A stretch of DNA of 64,000 nucleotides. Source: an uncultured Oxalicibacterium sp. (GTDB lineage Bacteria; Pseudomonadota; Gammaproteobacteria; Burkholderiales; Burkholderiaceae_D). Positions within the stretch are counted from its first letter, which is position 1. The number at the start of each line of letters is the position of its first letter. A program made the position numbers and the translations under genes. The notes below the pieces were generated by a model that was not told the origin of the DNA, ran no database searches, and saw only the letters and a list, made by a program, of their open reading frames with translations. Below, in pieces: positions 46,309 through 55,592 of the stretch. The stretch spans positions 37,156 through 101,155 of the forward strand of contig NZ_CAJYMD010000066.1 of the NCBI RefSeq assembly GCF_913776015.1, read 5' to 3'.

Positions 46309-47110
46309 TGCCGGAATTCCTTTGGTTTCTGGTCAGCGAATGATACGGTGGCGCCGGTTTCGAATAGAACGGTATCTTCTTGATCCACAATCGCAACGCC
46401 TGAACATGAATACGAACGACGACACCCAAAGTCAGAAGAGGCATCTGACAAAACACCTTGAGAAGATTGCTATCCGTCGCCGGTGAGGTTTGCAAATCAA
46501 TCGATGTGACAATCAACGGATGGTGCTCTTCCACTTCATCGAAATAATCGATCGCCATGCGATGTCGACCATTTTCTCCCTGATAGCGAAAACGATAATG
46601 CCCGCCGACCTTGCAGAACGGTGAAACGTGAAAATTCTTGCTGCAGATGAGCGACGTGCTTGCCGTAATAGGTGCATTCCCTTCCGCACACAACAGATAC
46701 TGATGGTGCTCACCGAACGTATTGTTGACCTCTGCGAGAATGAGGCGTAAGTGCCCGTCGCGATCATGCAGATACCAGAAACTGACAGGATTGAATACAT
46801 AGCCAAGTACGCGCGGCATGGCTTGCAGCCAAATCTCGCCATCAGGTAGCTTGAGACCAGCATCATTCACGACACCTGCAATCCAGCGTCGCAAATCGCC
46901 TTGTCGATCACCATGATCACGCTCAAAAAAAGCAAGCAATCCGCGACGGTTGAGGGAAAACAGCCAATTGTTCTTTTTCCTGATTGCTTCCAGCGCGTGC
47001 AAGGGTATGCGCAAACAGAAAATCGGGTAGGCAAAACGATGCCGGGATGGGCGCGTGCGCGCATGCATCACTTCACCAATACCGATTTCCATGACAGCGC
47101 GATCATTCAT
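46292..47110 (-). CDS. DUF1365-family protein
   Basis: This 272-residue protein of the DUF1365 family is regularly encoded beside FAD-containing amine-oxidase-like proteins and Cfa-like methyltransferases. Family segments are EVMHARTRPSRHRFAYPIF, MPRVLGYVFNPVSFWYLHD and EVNNTFGEHHQYLL. Its start (ATG 47110, MNDRAVMEIGIGEV) overlaps the upstream FAD gene by eight bases. A role in fatty-acyl chain modification is inferred from context. Confidence 0.87.
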   Translation of the reverse strand: MNDRAVMEIGIGEVMHARTRPSRHRFAYPIFCLRIPLHALEAIRKKNNWLFSLNRRGLLAFFERDHGDRQGDLRRWIAGVVNDAGLKLPDGEIWLQAMPRVLGYVFNPVSFWYLHDRDGHLRLILAEVNNTFGEHHQYLLCAEGNAPITASTSLICSKNFHVSPFCKVGGHYRFRYQGENGRHRMAIDYFDEVEEHHPLIVTSIDLQTSPATDSNLLKVFCQMPLLTLGVVVRIHVQALRLWIKKIPFYSKPAPPYHSLTRNQRNSGNEKQI

Positions 47111-48380
47111 AGACAGCCTGCCAAGGTGGCTGAATACCGAAACCGCGTGCAACCCGCAATGCGGATTTCAATCCATCTTCATGAAAACCGTAGCCACTCC
47201 ATGCTCCGCAAAACCAGATACGATCGCGCCCCTGGATCTCAGGCAAAGCGCGTTGGGCCTTGATAGCAGCAGCGTCCATCAGCGGATGCGCATACTCAAA
47301 ACGTCCGAGCACAGCTTCATCAGAAATGGACGTATCAGGATTGAGCGTCACAATCACCTGGCTTTGCCACGGTAATGGTTGCAATGCATTCAGCAGATAG
47401 CTGACCGTAACGGGATAATCGGCATGCTGGGTGGTGGCCATCCGATAATTCCACGCTGCCCATGCCTTGCGGTTGCGCGGCAGCTGCGAGATATCCGTAT
47501 GCAGCACGGCCTGATTCGGCTGAGTACGAAAGGCACCAAGGATCTCGCGCTCTTCGGGATTACAATCCAGCAGTTGCATCGTGCTCGGCGCATGGCAGGC
47601 CATCACGACCTGATCAAAACACGCTGCTCCTTGAGCACTATCGACCATCACGCCCTGCCCGTTTCTCCGCACCGCATATACAGGGCAATCCAGATAAGTT
47701 TCTGCAATATCGGGCAGCATGCGGTTGACATAGTCGCGGGCGCCACCCAGCACGGTTTTCCAGATTGGACGCTCATTAATCTGCAACAAGCGATGATTGA
47801 GACAAAAACGCAAGAAGGTCGCTGCCGGGAAATCCAATACGGCTTGCGTCGAACAAGACCAGATCGCCGCTGTCATCGGAAGCAGATACCATTCACGCAT
47901 ATCCGTACCGTAGCCTTGCCTGTTGAGCAATTCACCCAGACTGCATTCGGTTTCTGCCACTTCTTTCAGATACATCTCTGCGTGGCGATTGAACCGCAAA
48001 ATGTCTTTTAACATCCGCAAAAAACGCGGACGAACCAGATTGCGACGCTGGCAGAAAATGGTATCGAGGTTATTGCCCGCCCATTCGATGCCGCATTTTT
48101 CGACCGCGACCGAAAAAGTCATGCTGGTTTCATGCGTCTGAACACCCAGATGATGAAACAAGGCGATCAAATTGGGATAAGTGAGATCGTTGTGTACAAG
48201 AAAACCGGTGTCGACAGGTGCCGTCATGCCTTCGAGTGTCACATCCACGGTATGGGTATGACCACCAAAATAGGAATTTGCCTCGAATAGTGTCACTTGA
48301 TGCTGGCGCGCAAGCAGCCATGCCGAAGCCAAGCCGGCAATACCAGAACCAATAACCGCAATGCGCTGCTTTTCGCTCAT
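47103..48380 (-). CDS. FAD-dependent amine oxidase-like oxidoreductase
   Basis: This 425-residue flavoprotein carries the dinucleotide-binding motif IAVIGSGIAGLASAWLLA at the N-terminus and EANSYFGGHTHTVDV after it. The C-terminus RIWFCGAWSGYGFHEDGLKS is the FAD-binding end of this family. In this gene context the family is thought to act as a fatty-acyl desaturase or oxidase. The ATG at 48380 has AGGAAA upstream and forms TGATG with the stop of the upstream gene. Confidence 0.9.
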   Translation of the reverse strand: MSEKQRIAVIGSGIAGLASAWLLARQHQVTLFEANSYFGGHTHTVDVTLEGMTAPVDTGFLVHNDLTYPNLIALFHHLGVQTHETSMTFSVAVEKCGIEWAGNNLDTIFCQRRNLVRPRFLRMLKDILRFNRHAEMYLKEVAETECSLGELLNRQGYGTDMREWYLLPMTAAIWSCSTQAVLDFPAATFLRFCLNHRLLQINERPIWKTVLGGARDYVNRMLPDIAETYLDCPVYAVRRNGQGVMVDSAQGAACFDQVVMACHAPSTMQLLDCNPEEREILGAFRTQPNQAVLHTDISQLPRNRKAWAAWNYRMATTQHADYPVTVSYLLNALQPLPWQSQVIVTLNPDTSISDEAVLGRFEYAHPLMDAAAIKAQRALPEIQGRDRIWFCGAWSGYGFHEDGLKSALRVARGFGIQPPWQAVYE

Positions 48381-48907
48381 CACGTTTCCTTCAACAAAGC
48401 CAAACGCAAATTCTGGCTGTGGCATTCAGGATCAAACCAGATACGCGCCATGGCATCAGTCAATGCACCATCTTCAATACAACCCAACGTCGCTTTGTCG
48501 TTCAACAAGGTAAGCGAACGACCACGCTGGAAAATCATCCACAACGCATCGCCACGTCCCGCATTAGGCATGATGTCTCGTAATGCTTGCATCCAGACTG
48601 TCAGTTGTTCGGAAGCAGGCTTGCTCAAGCGGGTTATCTCGCGCTCACTCGCATCCAGAATCGATTCGGCACTCACATTACGCAAATAAGCAAACTGCAA
48701 AGCGAAACTGTCATTTGCCGGCATGCTCGCACCAAGCCGCAACGCGCCTGCGGTCCACAGCGTGGCGTGATATACCGAAAAAACGCTCCACGTCAGCGTT
48801 CCTGTTCCTTGTTGCTGCCATACGCCTTTAATCGGCATGTGCTCGTCGAGAAAGTTTTTGCCTTGCATGGAAAGACCAATATTACTATCAAGTTCAAAAT
48901 ATAACAC
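48380..48907 (-). CDS. Chalcone isomerase-like domain protein
   Basis: This 175-residue protein contains GVWQQQGTGTLTWSVFSVYH followed by ATLWTAGALRLG, matching the bacterial chalcone-isomerase-like (fatty-acid-binding) family. The family binds acyl chains. It lacks a clear signal peptide; a later start (MPIKGVWQQ) is possible. It is the first gene of the minus-strand arm. The 16-bp palindrome lies 15 bp upstream of the track start. Confidence 0.75.
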   Translation of the reverse strand: MLYFELDSNIGLSMQGKNFLDEHMPIKGVWQQQGTGTLTWSVFSVYHATLWTAGALRLGASMPANDSFALQFAYLRNVSAESILDASEREITRLSKPASEQLTVWMQALRDIMPNAGRGDALWMIFQRGRSLTLLNDKATLGCIEDGALTDAMARIWFDPECHSQNLRLALLKET

Positions 48908-48921
48908 ATAAGTTCATTTAC

Positions 48922-48937
48922 AAAACCAATTGGTTTT
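48922..48937. promoter_or_regulatory. Palindromic TetR-type operator in the divergent region
   Basis: AAAACCAATTGGTTTT is a perfect 16-bp palindrome between the two divergent arms, 50 bp before the TetR start. It is the natural operator candidate for the TetR regulator and would control both arms. Confidence 0.75.
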
Positions 48938-48986
48938 ATTTTTAACCTTATGGTCTATAATAGGCAAAACAACGTTATGAGCAGCA

Positions 48987-49598
48987 ATGAATACAGCCAC
49001 CAAGCCCAGCCTGAAAGAACGGCAATTTGCCTTGCGCGAGAGTGCCATCCTCGATGCGGTAGACGCACTGCTATCCAGCAAAGGCTTCGACCTGACCACA
49101 ATGGACGAGGTCGCGCAGGCTGTGGGGATTTCCAAAGCCAGTCTTTACAAGCACTTCGATTCCAAGGAGTTGCTGGCAGCGGCGACCATGACGCGCCTGC
49201 TTGATCGCACACTGGATAAAGTGGCAGAACTGGCGCAACAAGAGACGCCACTGGAAAATTTAAAGGCAGTCGTGGCGTGGAGCGTGCGCGAACATCTCGC
49301 TGGCCGCATGCCAACACTCCCCTCTACCCGCTCTAGCATTCACGAGTTCATGCTGCGGCACCAGCCCTACGTCAGCAAACTCGAACAACTGACAGAAATA
49401 CTTGGCGCATGGATCATTACCGCACAGGAAGCTGGCCAAATCAATCCCCAACTTCCTGGCGAGGTTGTGCTCTACACCATCTATGCACGGCCATGCGACC
49501 CGGTCATCGACTTTTTGAAAATGGGCGGTGCTTTTACCGACGATGAAATCGTCGCCGCCATCGTCACAACCTGTTTCAACGGATTGCAGCCGAACTAG
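48987..49598 (+). CDS. TetR-family transcriptional regulator
   Basis: This 203-residue regulator has an N-terminal helix-turn-helix in TTMDEVAQAVGISKASLYKHF (about residues 37-57) and a C-terminal ligand-binding domain. It is the first gene of the plus-strand arm and faces the chalcone-isomerase-like gene across a perfect palindrome. It is likely an autoregulated repressor of the lipid-modification genes. The ligand is unknown. Confidence 0.9.
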   Translation: MNTATKPSLKERQFALRESAILDAVDALLSSKGFDLTTMDEVAQAVGISKASLYKHFDSKELLAAATMTRLLDRTLDKVAELAQQETPLENLKAVVAWSVREHLAGRMPTLPSTRSSIHEFMLRHQPYVSKLEQLTEILGAWIITAQEAGQINPQLPGEVVLYTIYARPCDPVIDFLKMGGAFTDDEIVAAIVTTCFNGLQPN

Positions 49599-49631
49599 CG
49601 CCTGCCCTTATCACGTCGGAGGAGAAGCACA

Positions 49632-50675
49632 ATGCAATTGATCAAATACGCAATCGAGCTTTCCGAACATGGCCGAATGCCGGACGCCTTGATTCGAGCC
49701 GGCATTCGTCATTTATTGAAGGCGCGCCTACATGACGTGTCAGCTCATGAAACAGCTGCCAGCGCAGATCTGCAACATGCGTTCGTACAGGAGATGTGTC
49801 AGGCACCGGTTGCACTTGTACCCGAGCTGGCAAACGAACAGCACTACGAGCTTCCCAGTGAGTTCTTTCATCTGAGTCTGGGACAACAACTTAAATACAG
49901 CTGCTGTTACTGGGATGAAAAAACTGCGACGCTGTCAGAGGCGGAAGAAGCCGCTCTCGCATTGACCGTCCAGCATGCCGGGATTGCACATGGCCAGAAG
50001 ATCCTCGAACTCGGCTGTGGATGGGGTTCGCTAACGCTCTACATCGCAAAGCACTTTCCCGATAGCCATATCACTGCCGTTTCCAATTCACACTCCCAAC
50101 GCCACTATATTGAAAATGCGGCGCGCGAACGCAAGCTGGAGAACGTAACCGTCATCACGGCAGACATGAACGCATTCTCCACGGCACCCGCGCAGTTTGA
50201 CCGCATTGTGTCGGTGGAGATGTTTGAACACATGCGCAATTACCAGACATTATTCGGGCGTGTTGCCGACTGGCTCAAACCGGATGGCCGTTTCTTTATG
50301 CATATCTTTGTGCATCGTCTGACGCCATACGCATTCGTTGCACAAGGCGATGACGACTGGATGAGCGAACTGTTCTTCTCGGGCGGCATGATGCCAAGCG
50401 ATGCGCTTCCCCTGCATTTTCAACGGCACCTTGCATTGCAACAGCAGTGGCGCTGGAGCGGCACGCATTACGAAAAAACAGCGAATGCCTGGCTGGCAGA
50501 AATGGATGCCAACAGCGATCGCATCATGCACCTCTTCGAGAAAACGTATGGAGAAGATGCGCAGCGCTGGTTTAACCGCTGGCGCATCTTCTACATGTCC
50601 TGCGCTGAACTGTTTGGCTACGCGCACGGTCAGGAATGGTATGTCAGCCATTATCTTTTCGAGCGTCAAAAATGA
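49632..50675 (+). CDS. Cfa-like class I SAM-dependent methyltransferase
   Basis: This 347-residue methyltransferase has the SAM motif ILELGCGWGSLTLYIAKHF and the Cfa-family core HYELPSEFFHLSLGQQLKYS, FDRIVSVEMFEHMRNYQ and FFSGGMMPSDALPL. It is distinct from the Cfa in the opposite arm and resembles the coclaurine N-methyltransferase-like branch of the family. The ATG has GGAGGAG upstream. Its stop overlaps the next start (ATGA). The likely substrate is an unsaturated or methylated acyl chain. Confidence 0.85.
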   Translation: MQLIKYAIELSEHGRMPDALIRAGIRHLLKARLHDVSAHETAASADLQHAFVQEMCQAPVALVPELANEQHYELPSEFFHLSLGQQLKYSCCYWDEKTATLSEAEEAALALTVQHAGIAHGQKILELGCGWGSLTLYIAKHFPDSHITAVSNSHSQRHYIENAARERKLENVTVITADMNAFSTAPAQFDRIVSVEMFEHMRNYQTLFGRVADWLKPDGRFFMHIFVHRLTPYAFVAQGDDDWMSELFFSGGMMPSDALPLHFQRHLALQQQWRWSGTHYEKTANAWLAEMDANSDRIMHLFEKTYGEDAQRWFNRWRIFYMSCAELFGYAHGQEWYVSHYLFERQK

Positions 50676-51454
50676 TTCCATTCGATCTATCGTTTTGGCA
50701 GCCATGGTTGTATGCACTGCCCTATCTGGCCTTGTTCGCAATCATCGGCTGGCTTTACGGTACGTGGCGTCGCAACGTACATGTCATCGATAGCATGTGG
50801 AGTCTGTATTTCCTGCTTACTGCGTATGTCGTCGCACTACAGCAAACCCAAACGACGCGTAGCATTTTCGTGTTGTTCGTTGCGACGCTATGGGCGCTAC
50901 GTTTGAGCGGCTATCTCACGCTGCGCAATTGGGGCAAGCCGGAGGACCATCGTTACCAGAAGATTCGTGAAAACAATTCGCCCCACTTCTGGATCAAAAG
51001 TCTGTACCTGGTCTTTGGGTTTCAGATGTTGCTGGCATGGTGCATTGCATTGCCCTTAATCGCCGGCATACAAAGTTCTGCAACCTTCAACTGGCTGGAT
51101 GTTATTGGCCTGACGGTAGCTCTATTTGGCATTGCGTACGAAGGCATTGCAGACTGGCAGCTCTATCGATTCAAGCAAGATCCAGCCAACCGCGGGAAAG
51201 TACTTGATCATGGCCTCTGGGCGTGGTCACGCCACCCTAACTACTTTGGTGAATGTGCCACGTGGTGGGGTTTCTTCCTCATAGCTGCTGCAGCGGGGCA
51301 TTGGTGGACCATCTTCAGCCCGATTGTGATGACGACCCTATTGCTCAAAGTCAGCGGTGTCAGTCTGCTGGAAAAAAACATACATGAAAGACGACCTGCT
51401 TACCGCGACTATATTGCGCGTACCAGCACCTTCATTCCGTGGCCACCTAAATGA
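50672..51454 (+). CDS. DUF1295 (steroid 5-alpha-reductase-like) membrane protein
   Basis: This 260-residue inner-membrane protein is predicted to have about six to seven spans. The C-terminal GLWAWSRHPNYFGECATWWG is the signature of the DUF1295/isoprenylcysteine-methyltransferase-like superfamily, where it binds NADPH or SAM. Plausible activities are acyl-chain reduction or methylation. The start overlaps the preceding gene's stop by four bases (ATGA). Confidence 0.85.
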   Translation: MIPFDLSFWQPWLYALPYLALFAIIGWLYGTWRRNVHVIDSMWSLYFLLTAYVVALQQTQTTRSIFVLFVATLWALRLSGYLTLRNWGKPEDHRYQKIRENNSPHFWIKSLYLVFGFQMLLAWCIALPLIAGIQSSATFNWLDVIGLTVALFGIAYEGIADWQLYRFKQDPANRGKVLDHGLWAWSRHPNYFGECATWWGFFLIAAAAGHWWTIFSPIVMTTLLLKVSGVSLLEKNIHERRPAYRDYIARTSTFIPWPPK

Positions 51455-51486
51455 AATCGTTTCTTGCATCCACCAAGGAGAATGGC

Positions 51487-52032
51487 ATGTCCCACAAGAC
51501 TTTCCTGACAACACTGATGGGGGCATTAAGCCTCTCTGCGTGCACAACCACGGCAACAGTTCCTCTTGCAGATCAGGTCGACATCGATCGCTTTATGGGT
51601 AAATGGTATGTCATTGCGCATATTCCGCTGTGGGTCGACAAGGAATCTTTCAATGCCATAGAGTCTTATGAGCGAGAGAAAGACGGAAAAATTGCCACGA
51701 CCTTCACGTTCAATGAAGGAAGCTTGCAAGGACCGTTGAAGACTTATCGACCAACCGGTTTCGTAAAGGAAGGTCACAACAATGCGCTATGGGGCATGCA
51801 GTTCGTCTGGCCCATCAAGGCACAATACAAGATCAGTTACATCGCACCAGACTACTCGACCACCATCGTGGCGCGCGACAAATTGGATTACGTATGGATC
51901 ATGGCAAGAAAGCCGAAAATCGACGAGAAAGAGTACCAGCGCTTACTAACGATGATTGAAGGATACGGCTACGACATCAAAAAACTACGCGTTGTCCCAC
52001 ATGATCAGGCAACACCAACGACCTCAAAATAG
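51487..52032 (+). CDS. blc: Outer-membrane lipocalin (Blc-like lipoprotein)
   Basis: This 181-residue lipoprotein has a signal peptide with lipobox LSAC (Cys19) and the lipocalin motif FMGKWYVIAHIP. The rest is the beta-barrel (FNAIESYEREKDGKIATTFT, LDYVWIMARKPKID). Blc proteins bind lysophospholipids or fatty acids. The ATG at 51487 has AAGGAGAA upstream; the ATG at 51451 overlaps the DUF1295 stop but lacks a site. It ends the plus-strand arm of the lipid cluster. Confidence 0.9.
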   Translation: MSHKTFLTTLMGALSLSACTTTATVPLADQVDIDRFMGKWYVIAHIPLWVDKESFNAIESYEREKDGKIATTFTFNEGSLQGPLKTYRPTGFVKEGHNNALWGMQFVWPIKAQYKISYIAPDYSTTIVARDKLDYVWIMARKPKIDEKEYQRLLTMIEGYGYDIKKLRVVPHDQATPTTSK

Positions 52033-52081
52033 CGGAGCAACGCAACCTGTCATTGCCATGAAGATTCAGTCCGGTGCCGCG

Positions 52082-53431
52082 CTAAATGCCATCTGCAATG
52101 ACCGGCCGATTCAATTCAGATTGCGCCCGGTTATGTTGATCAAAATAACTGATAGGCGCCGGTTTTCCGAGTAGATAACCTTGGAAAGAATGACAACCGA
52201 GGCTCGCCAGAAACTGACGTTGCAGTTCCGTTTCCACGCCCTCTGCGATCAAATGCAGATTCAAGCTTTTTGCCAACTCGATGACGGTCCGAACGATCGC
52301 CCTATCGCTATCGTCGGTTAGCATGTCTCGCACAAATGATTGATCAATTTTCAGTTGATCAAGCGGGAGGGTCTTCAGGTAGCTGAGCGAGGAATAACCT
52401 GTTCCAAAATCATCGAGCGACAACTTGATGCCTTTTGCTCGTAGTGCCTGCATTTTTTTGGTCAAATCGTTGATGTCATCGACCAACATGCTTTCCGTTA
52501 GCTCTAAAGTCAAACGTTTCGGATTGGCGTGCGATTTCTCCAATGAAGCGAGAACCTTTTCCACATAATCGGGCTGTTTGAACTGCAATGCGCTGACGTT
52601 GACGGAAATGTGTAAATGGGCGGTGGTGTGATCTTTCGCCCACACCGCCAATTGTTCGCACGCCGTATCCAGTACCCATTGACCGATTTCCAATATCAAT
52701 CCGCTTCGTTCCGCCACCGGCATGAAAAGGGCGGGAGACATCATTCCTTTTTCCGGATGCGCCCACCGCAGCAAAGCTTCACCGCCGACTACCCTGCCAT
52801 CATCTCCTGCTTGGGGCTGATAAAAAAGTACGAACTGTTTTTCCGAGATTGCCGTTTTCAGACTGGATACCGCGACATCACCAAAGCGCATGCGCGTTTG
52901 TGTCATCCACAACAAGGCCAGTAGCAGAGCCATGACAGTGAAATTATGTATCCAGACGCTGGTCAGGCGACCGGCATGCGTCAGTGCGTAGACAGTCTCG
53001 ACACCCCATGAATGACTGGCAAAAAAAGCGAACAAAGACAAGGCATAAGCGATCATCAGATAACGAATCCAGCTCTTTTCCTCCTTGAAGACGATCCACG
53101 CAAAGATACCCAGAACAAGAAAATAATTATGGGTTGCGCGTGGCGTATCGCCTGTCGGCAAGTCGATGAAGATGCTAGCGATGGTCACGATAGTGGAGGC
53201 GAGTGCAAACAGAATGTAGCTCGCCAAGCGCCTTTTCTCGCGTGCGAGTAGCCATTCTGTCCAAACTGCGGCGCAAATCAATGCGCAGGAGAAAGGCAAG
53301 ATCGCCCACTCGTCATGGGTCAGTGCGTATCCGGACCAGAACAAAGCGATCGCGCCCAGCGAAACGATCCCGAATTTCAGCGTCGCCTCTAGCCTGAAAA
53401 CATGCCCCTCGCTATCTAGTAGTGTTGGCAT
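52082..53431 (-). CDS. Membrane-anchored cyclic di-GMP phosphodiesterase (EAL domain)
   Basis: This 449-residue protein has about six N-terminal membrane spans and a C-terminal EAL domain. The catalytic motifs are EALLRW, HISVNVSALQF, LELTESM, DDFGTGYSSLSYL and LKIDQSFV, all intact, so hydrolysis of cyclic di-GMP is expected. There is no GGDEF partner domain. The start is uncertain: ATG 53431 (MPTLLDSEGHVF) is used, while the track uses a TTG at 53485. The GGAGGGAG stretch upstream faces an out-of-frame ATG. Confidence 0.85.
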   Translation of the reverse strand: MPTLLDSEGHVFRLEATLKFGIVSLGAIALFWSGYALTHDEWAILPFSCALICAAVWTEWLLAREKRRLASYILFALASTIVTIASIFIDLPTGDTPRATHNYFLVLGIFAWIVFKEEKSWIRYLMIAYALSLFAFFASHSWGVETVYALTHAGRLTSVWIHNFTVMALLLALLWMTQTRMRFGDVAVSSLKTAISEKQFVLFYQPQAGDDGRVVGGEALLRWAHPEKGMMSPALFMPVAERSGLILEIGQWVLDTACEQLAVWAKDHTTAHLHISVNVSALQFKQPDYVEKVLASLEKSHANPKRLTLELTESMLVDDINDLTKKMQALRAKGIKLSLDDFGTGYSSLSYLKTLPLDQLKIDQSFVRDMLTDDSDRAIVRTVIELAKSLNLHLIAEGVETELQRQFLASLGCHSFQGYLLGKPAPISYFDQHNRAQSELNRPVIADGI

Positions 53432-53468
53432 AGCAGAGATACAAAAGAAATGTCGAAAATACGAAGCA

Positions 53469-53906
53469 TCACTTACTCCCTCCAAAAAACTCGTGAACCC
53501 TCAATTCAGGCGTGGGCGTATAAATCTTAAAACTGTTCCCAATCGCCATCACTACGTTCTCTTGATGCAATAGCGCTCGATGGCTTGTTTGCAATAGCCA
53601 CCTTGGCAGCGCATTCGGCAATGCAGGCGACGTGACCTGCTTCGCTATCGACTTTGATGACGGATCAGACTTTTTTACAAGAGATTGATCCAATTTGAAC
53701 ACGCCAACAATTTCTGCCAGCTTCGAGGCCTGCTTCTGCAACGATTCGGCAACCGCAGCAGCTTCCTCGACCAAAGCGGCGTTTTGTTGCGTCACCTGAC
53801 CCATCTGGCTAACTGCTTGATTGACCTGCTCGATCCCTGCACTTTGCTCCTGACTGACGGCCATGATTTCTCTCCAAGCGATACACCTTAATGGTCTGCT
53901 TTCCAT
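53469..53906 (-). pseudogene. 5'-truncated methyl-accepting chemotaxis protein remnant
   Basis: Chemoreceptor homology begins abruptly at REIMAVSQEQSAGIEQVNQA and continues through GQVTQQNAALVEEAAAVAES to the usual linker AEIVGVFKLD. Ligand-binding, membrane, HAMP and most of the signalling domain are absent. The first 11 codons of the ORF are unrelated. The unusual C-terminal tail runs to VHEFFGGSK. It is a degraded copy with no signalling function. Confidence 0.75.
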
Positions 53907-54089
53907 AATCTATTGCTAAGCGAGCAGAAAGTGAATTGATTGAAACATTGTAAGCATGCTTAAGGGGGCTGCAGATTGTTTTGTGCGCTGTGAGATATCT
54001 CCGACGTCGATTGGCGAAAGATGCCGACTGCCGCTTACCCCTCACTTCTTCGTACCATATCGCTATCTGAAACCACTGTGGAGGAAGGT

Positions 54090-55244
54090 ATGCCCAGCAA
54101 GATCGTTTCTCCCGATTTTGGCGACGCTGCCGCCGCCGCGCGTCTCGATGCAAAACAGGCAGGGTTGCGCTATGTCAGGGACGGATCTCAAGGCTATCGT
54201 CGTCTGCCCACGAGCAAAGGCTTTCGTTACACGGATAGTGATGGCAAGCCACTGAAAGATCCCTTGCATTTGACGCGCATCCGTTCGCTCGTCATTCCAC
54301 CCGCTTGGCAAGATGTGTGGATTTGTCGCTGGGAGAATGGACATTTGCAAGCCACCGGGCGCGATGCACGGGGAAGAAAACAGTATCGCTATCATCCACA
54401 ATGGCGCACTGTCCGGGACGAAGCAAAATATGAGCGCATGCTGCAGTTTGGCCTTGCATTGCCTAAACTGCGCGCCGGTTTGGACAAGGCCTTGGCATTG
54501 CCCGGCCTGCCGCGCGAGAAAGTGTTGGCAGCCGTTGTATTTCTTTTGCACGCAACATTAATTCGCGTCGGCAACCGTGAATACGCACGGGACAATGAAT
54601 CTTTCGGTATGTCGACGCTTCGCAAAAAACATGTGCGCCTGGACGGCAGTGAAATTCACTTCTCATTCAAAGGGAAAAGCGGGGTCCGCCACTCCATCAG
54701 CCTGCAAGATCGGCGACTGGCCAATCTCATCAAACGCATGCGCGAACTGCCAGGACAAGATCTGTTTCAGTATGAAGACGAGCAAGGTGTACTGCATGCT
54801 ATCGGATCGGCCGACGTCAATGATTATCTACGCGAATTGTGTGGCGAAGACTATACAGCGAAGGATTTCCGTACTTGGTCCGGCACGGTACTGGCAGCGT
54901 CTGCATTAGTGGCTTGCGAACCATGCCAATCGGAAACGCACGGCAAACGTATGGTGACGCAAGCCATTGTGGATGTAGCAAGCAAGCTCGGTAATACACC
55001 CTCCATCTGTCGCAAATGCTATGTCCATCCCCAAGTCATTGAAAGCTACCTCAAGGGTCAGTTGCACGCACTGACCAAGCAACGCATCCGTATTCAATCT
55101 TCAACGGAGTTTGGAAAAAACTACGCCTTGACTCGTGAAGAAATGCTGGTCATCGGCATGCTCAAGGCACTTGAAAAGGCGACCTCCAAAAAAGTACGCG
55201 CTGGACAGAGAAGATCTCGCACGGTAATGCAACTTGCTGCATAG
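54090..55244 (+). CDS. Eukaryotic-like DNA topoisomerase IB
   Basis: This 384-residue enzyme relaxes supercoils by 3'-phosphotyrosine chemistry. It has the family start (RYVRDGSQGYRRLPTSKGFR, LTRIRSLVIPPAWQDVWICR), the RVGNREYARDN and FKGKSGVRH catalytic Arg/Lys segments, KDFRTWSGT, and the nucleophilic tyrosine in ICRKCYVHPQVIES. The ATG at 54090 follows GGAGGAAGG; the track start at 54021 adds an unrelated leader. Bacterial TopIB is a scattered accessory gene. Confidence 0.93.
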   Translation: MPSKIVSPDFGDAAAAARLDAKQAGLRYVRDGSQGYRRLPTSKGFRYTDSDGKPLKDPLHLTRIRSLVIPPAWQDVWICRWENGHLQATGRDARGRKQYRYHPQWRTVRDEAKYERMLQFGLALPKLRAGLDKALALPGLPREKVLAAVVFLLHATLIRVGNREYARDNESFGMSTLRKKHVRLDGSEIHFSFKGKSGVRHSISLQDRRLANLIKRMRELPGQDLFQYEDEQGVLHAIGSADVNDYLRELCGEDYTAKDFRTWSGTVLAASALVACEPCQSETHGKRMVTQAIVDVASKLGNTPSICRKCYVHPQVIESYLKGQLHALTKQRIRIQSSTEFGKNYALTREEMLVIGMLKALEKATSKKVRAGQRRSRTVMQLAA

Positions 55245-55592
55245 CCTTTTTCCTCGACTGGTGTAGACGCATTTTCTAAAAAACCAATGTATCCAGATAA
55301 GGACTGAAGCAGTAGGGGGAAGAGTACATAACTAGACAAAATACGGTGCTTCATTTCCGAATATGAAAAGCATCTTTATATTAGTTAGAAGCCATGAGCG
55401 TTTCTATTTCCACAACGGTCAGCCTAGCCTGATTTTTTAGCCTCTTTTATCCGCCAAGGCAAAGTTTTCTCATTCCGTGAAGTTGATTCGTTTTCCCACA
55501 AAAAATAAGCTGCTTGGCTGACTAGAGGTTTTTTTCTCTATTACTACAATCGATGGGCATCACCAAAATCACACATTCACAATCAGGAGACG
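55245..55592. other. Intergenic region upstream of the small hydrophilic protein
   Basis: About 350 bases, rather A/T-rich, without a supported gene. It probably carries the promoter of the 56-residue protein. No repeat or RNA signature was recognised. Confidence 0.4.
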
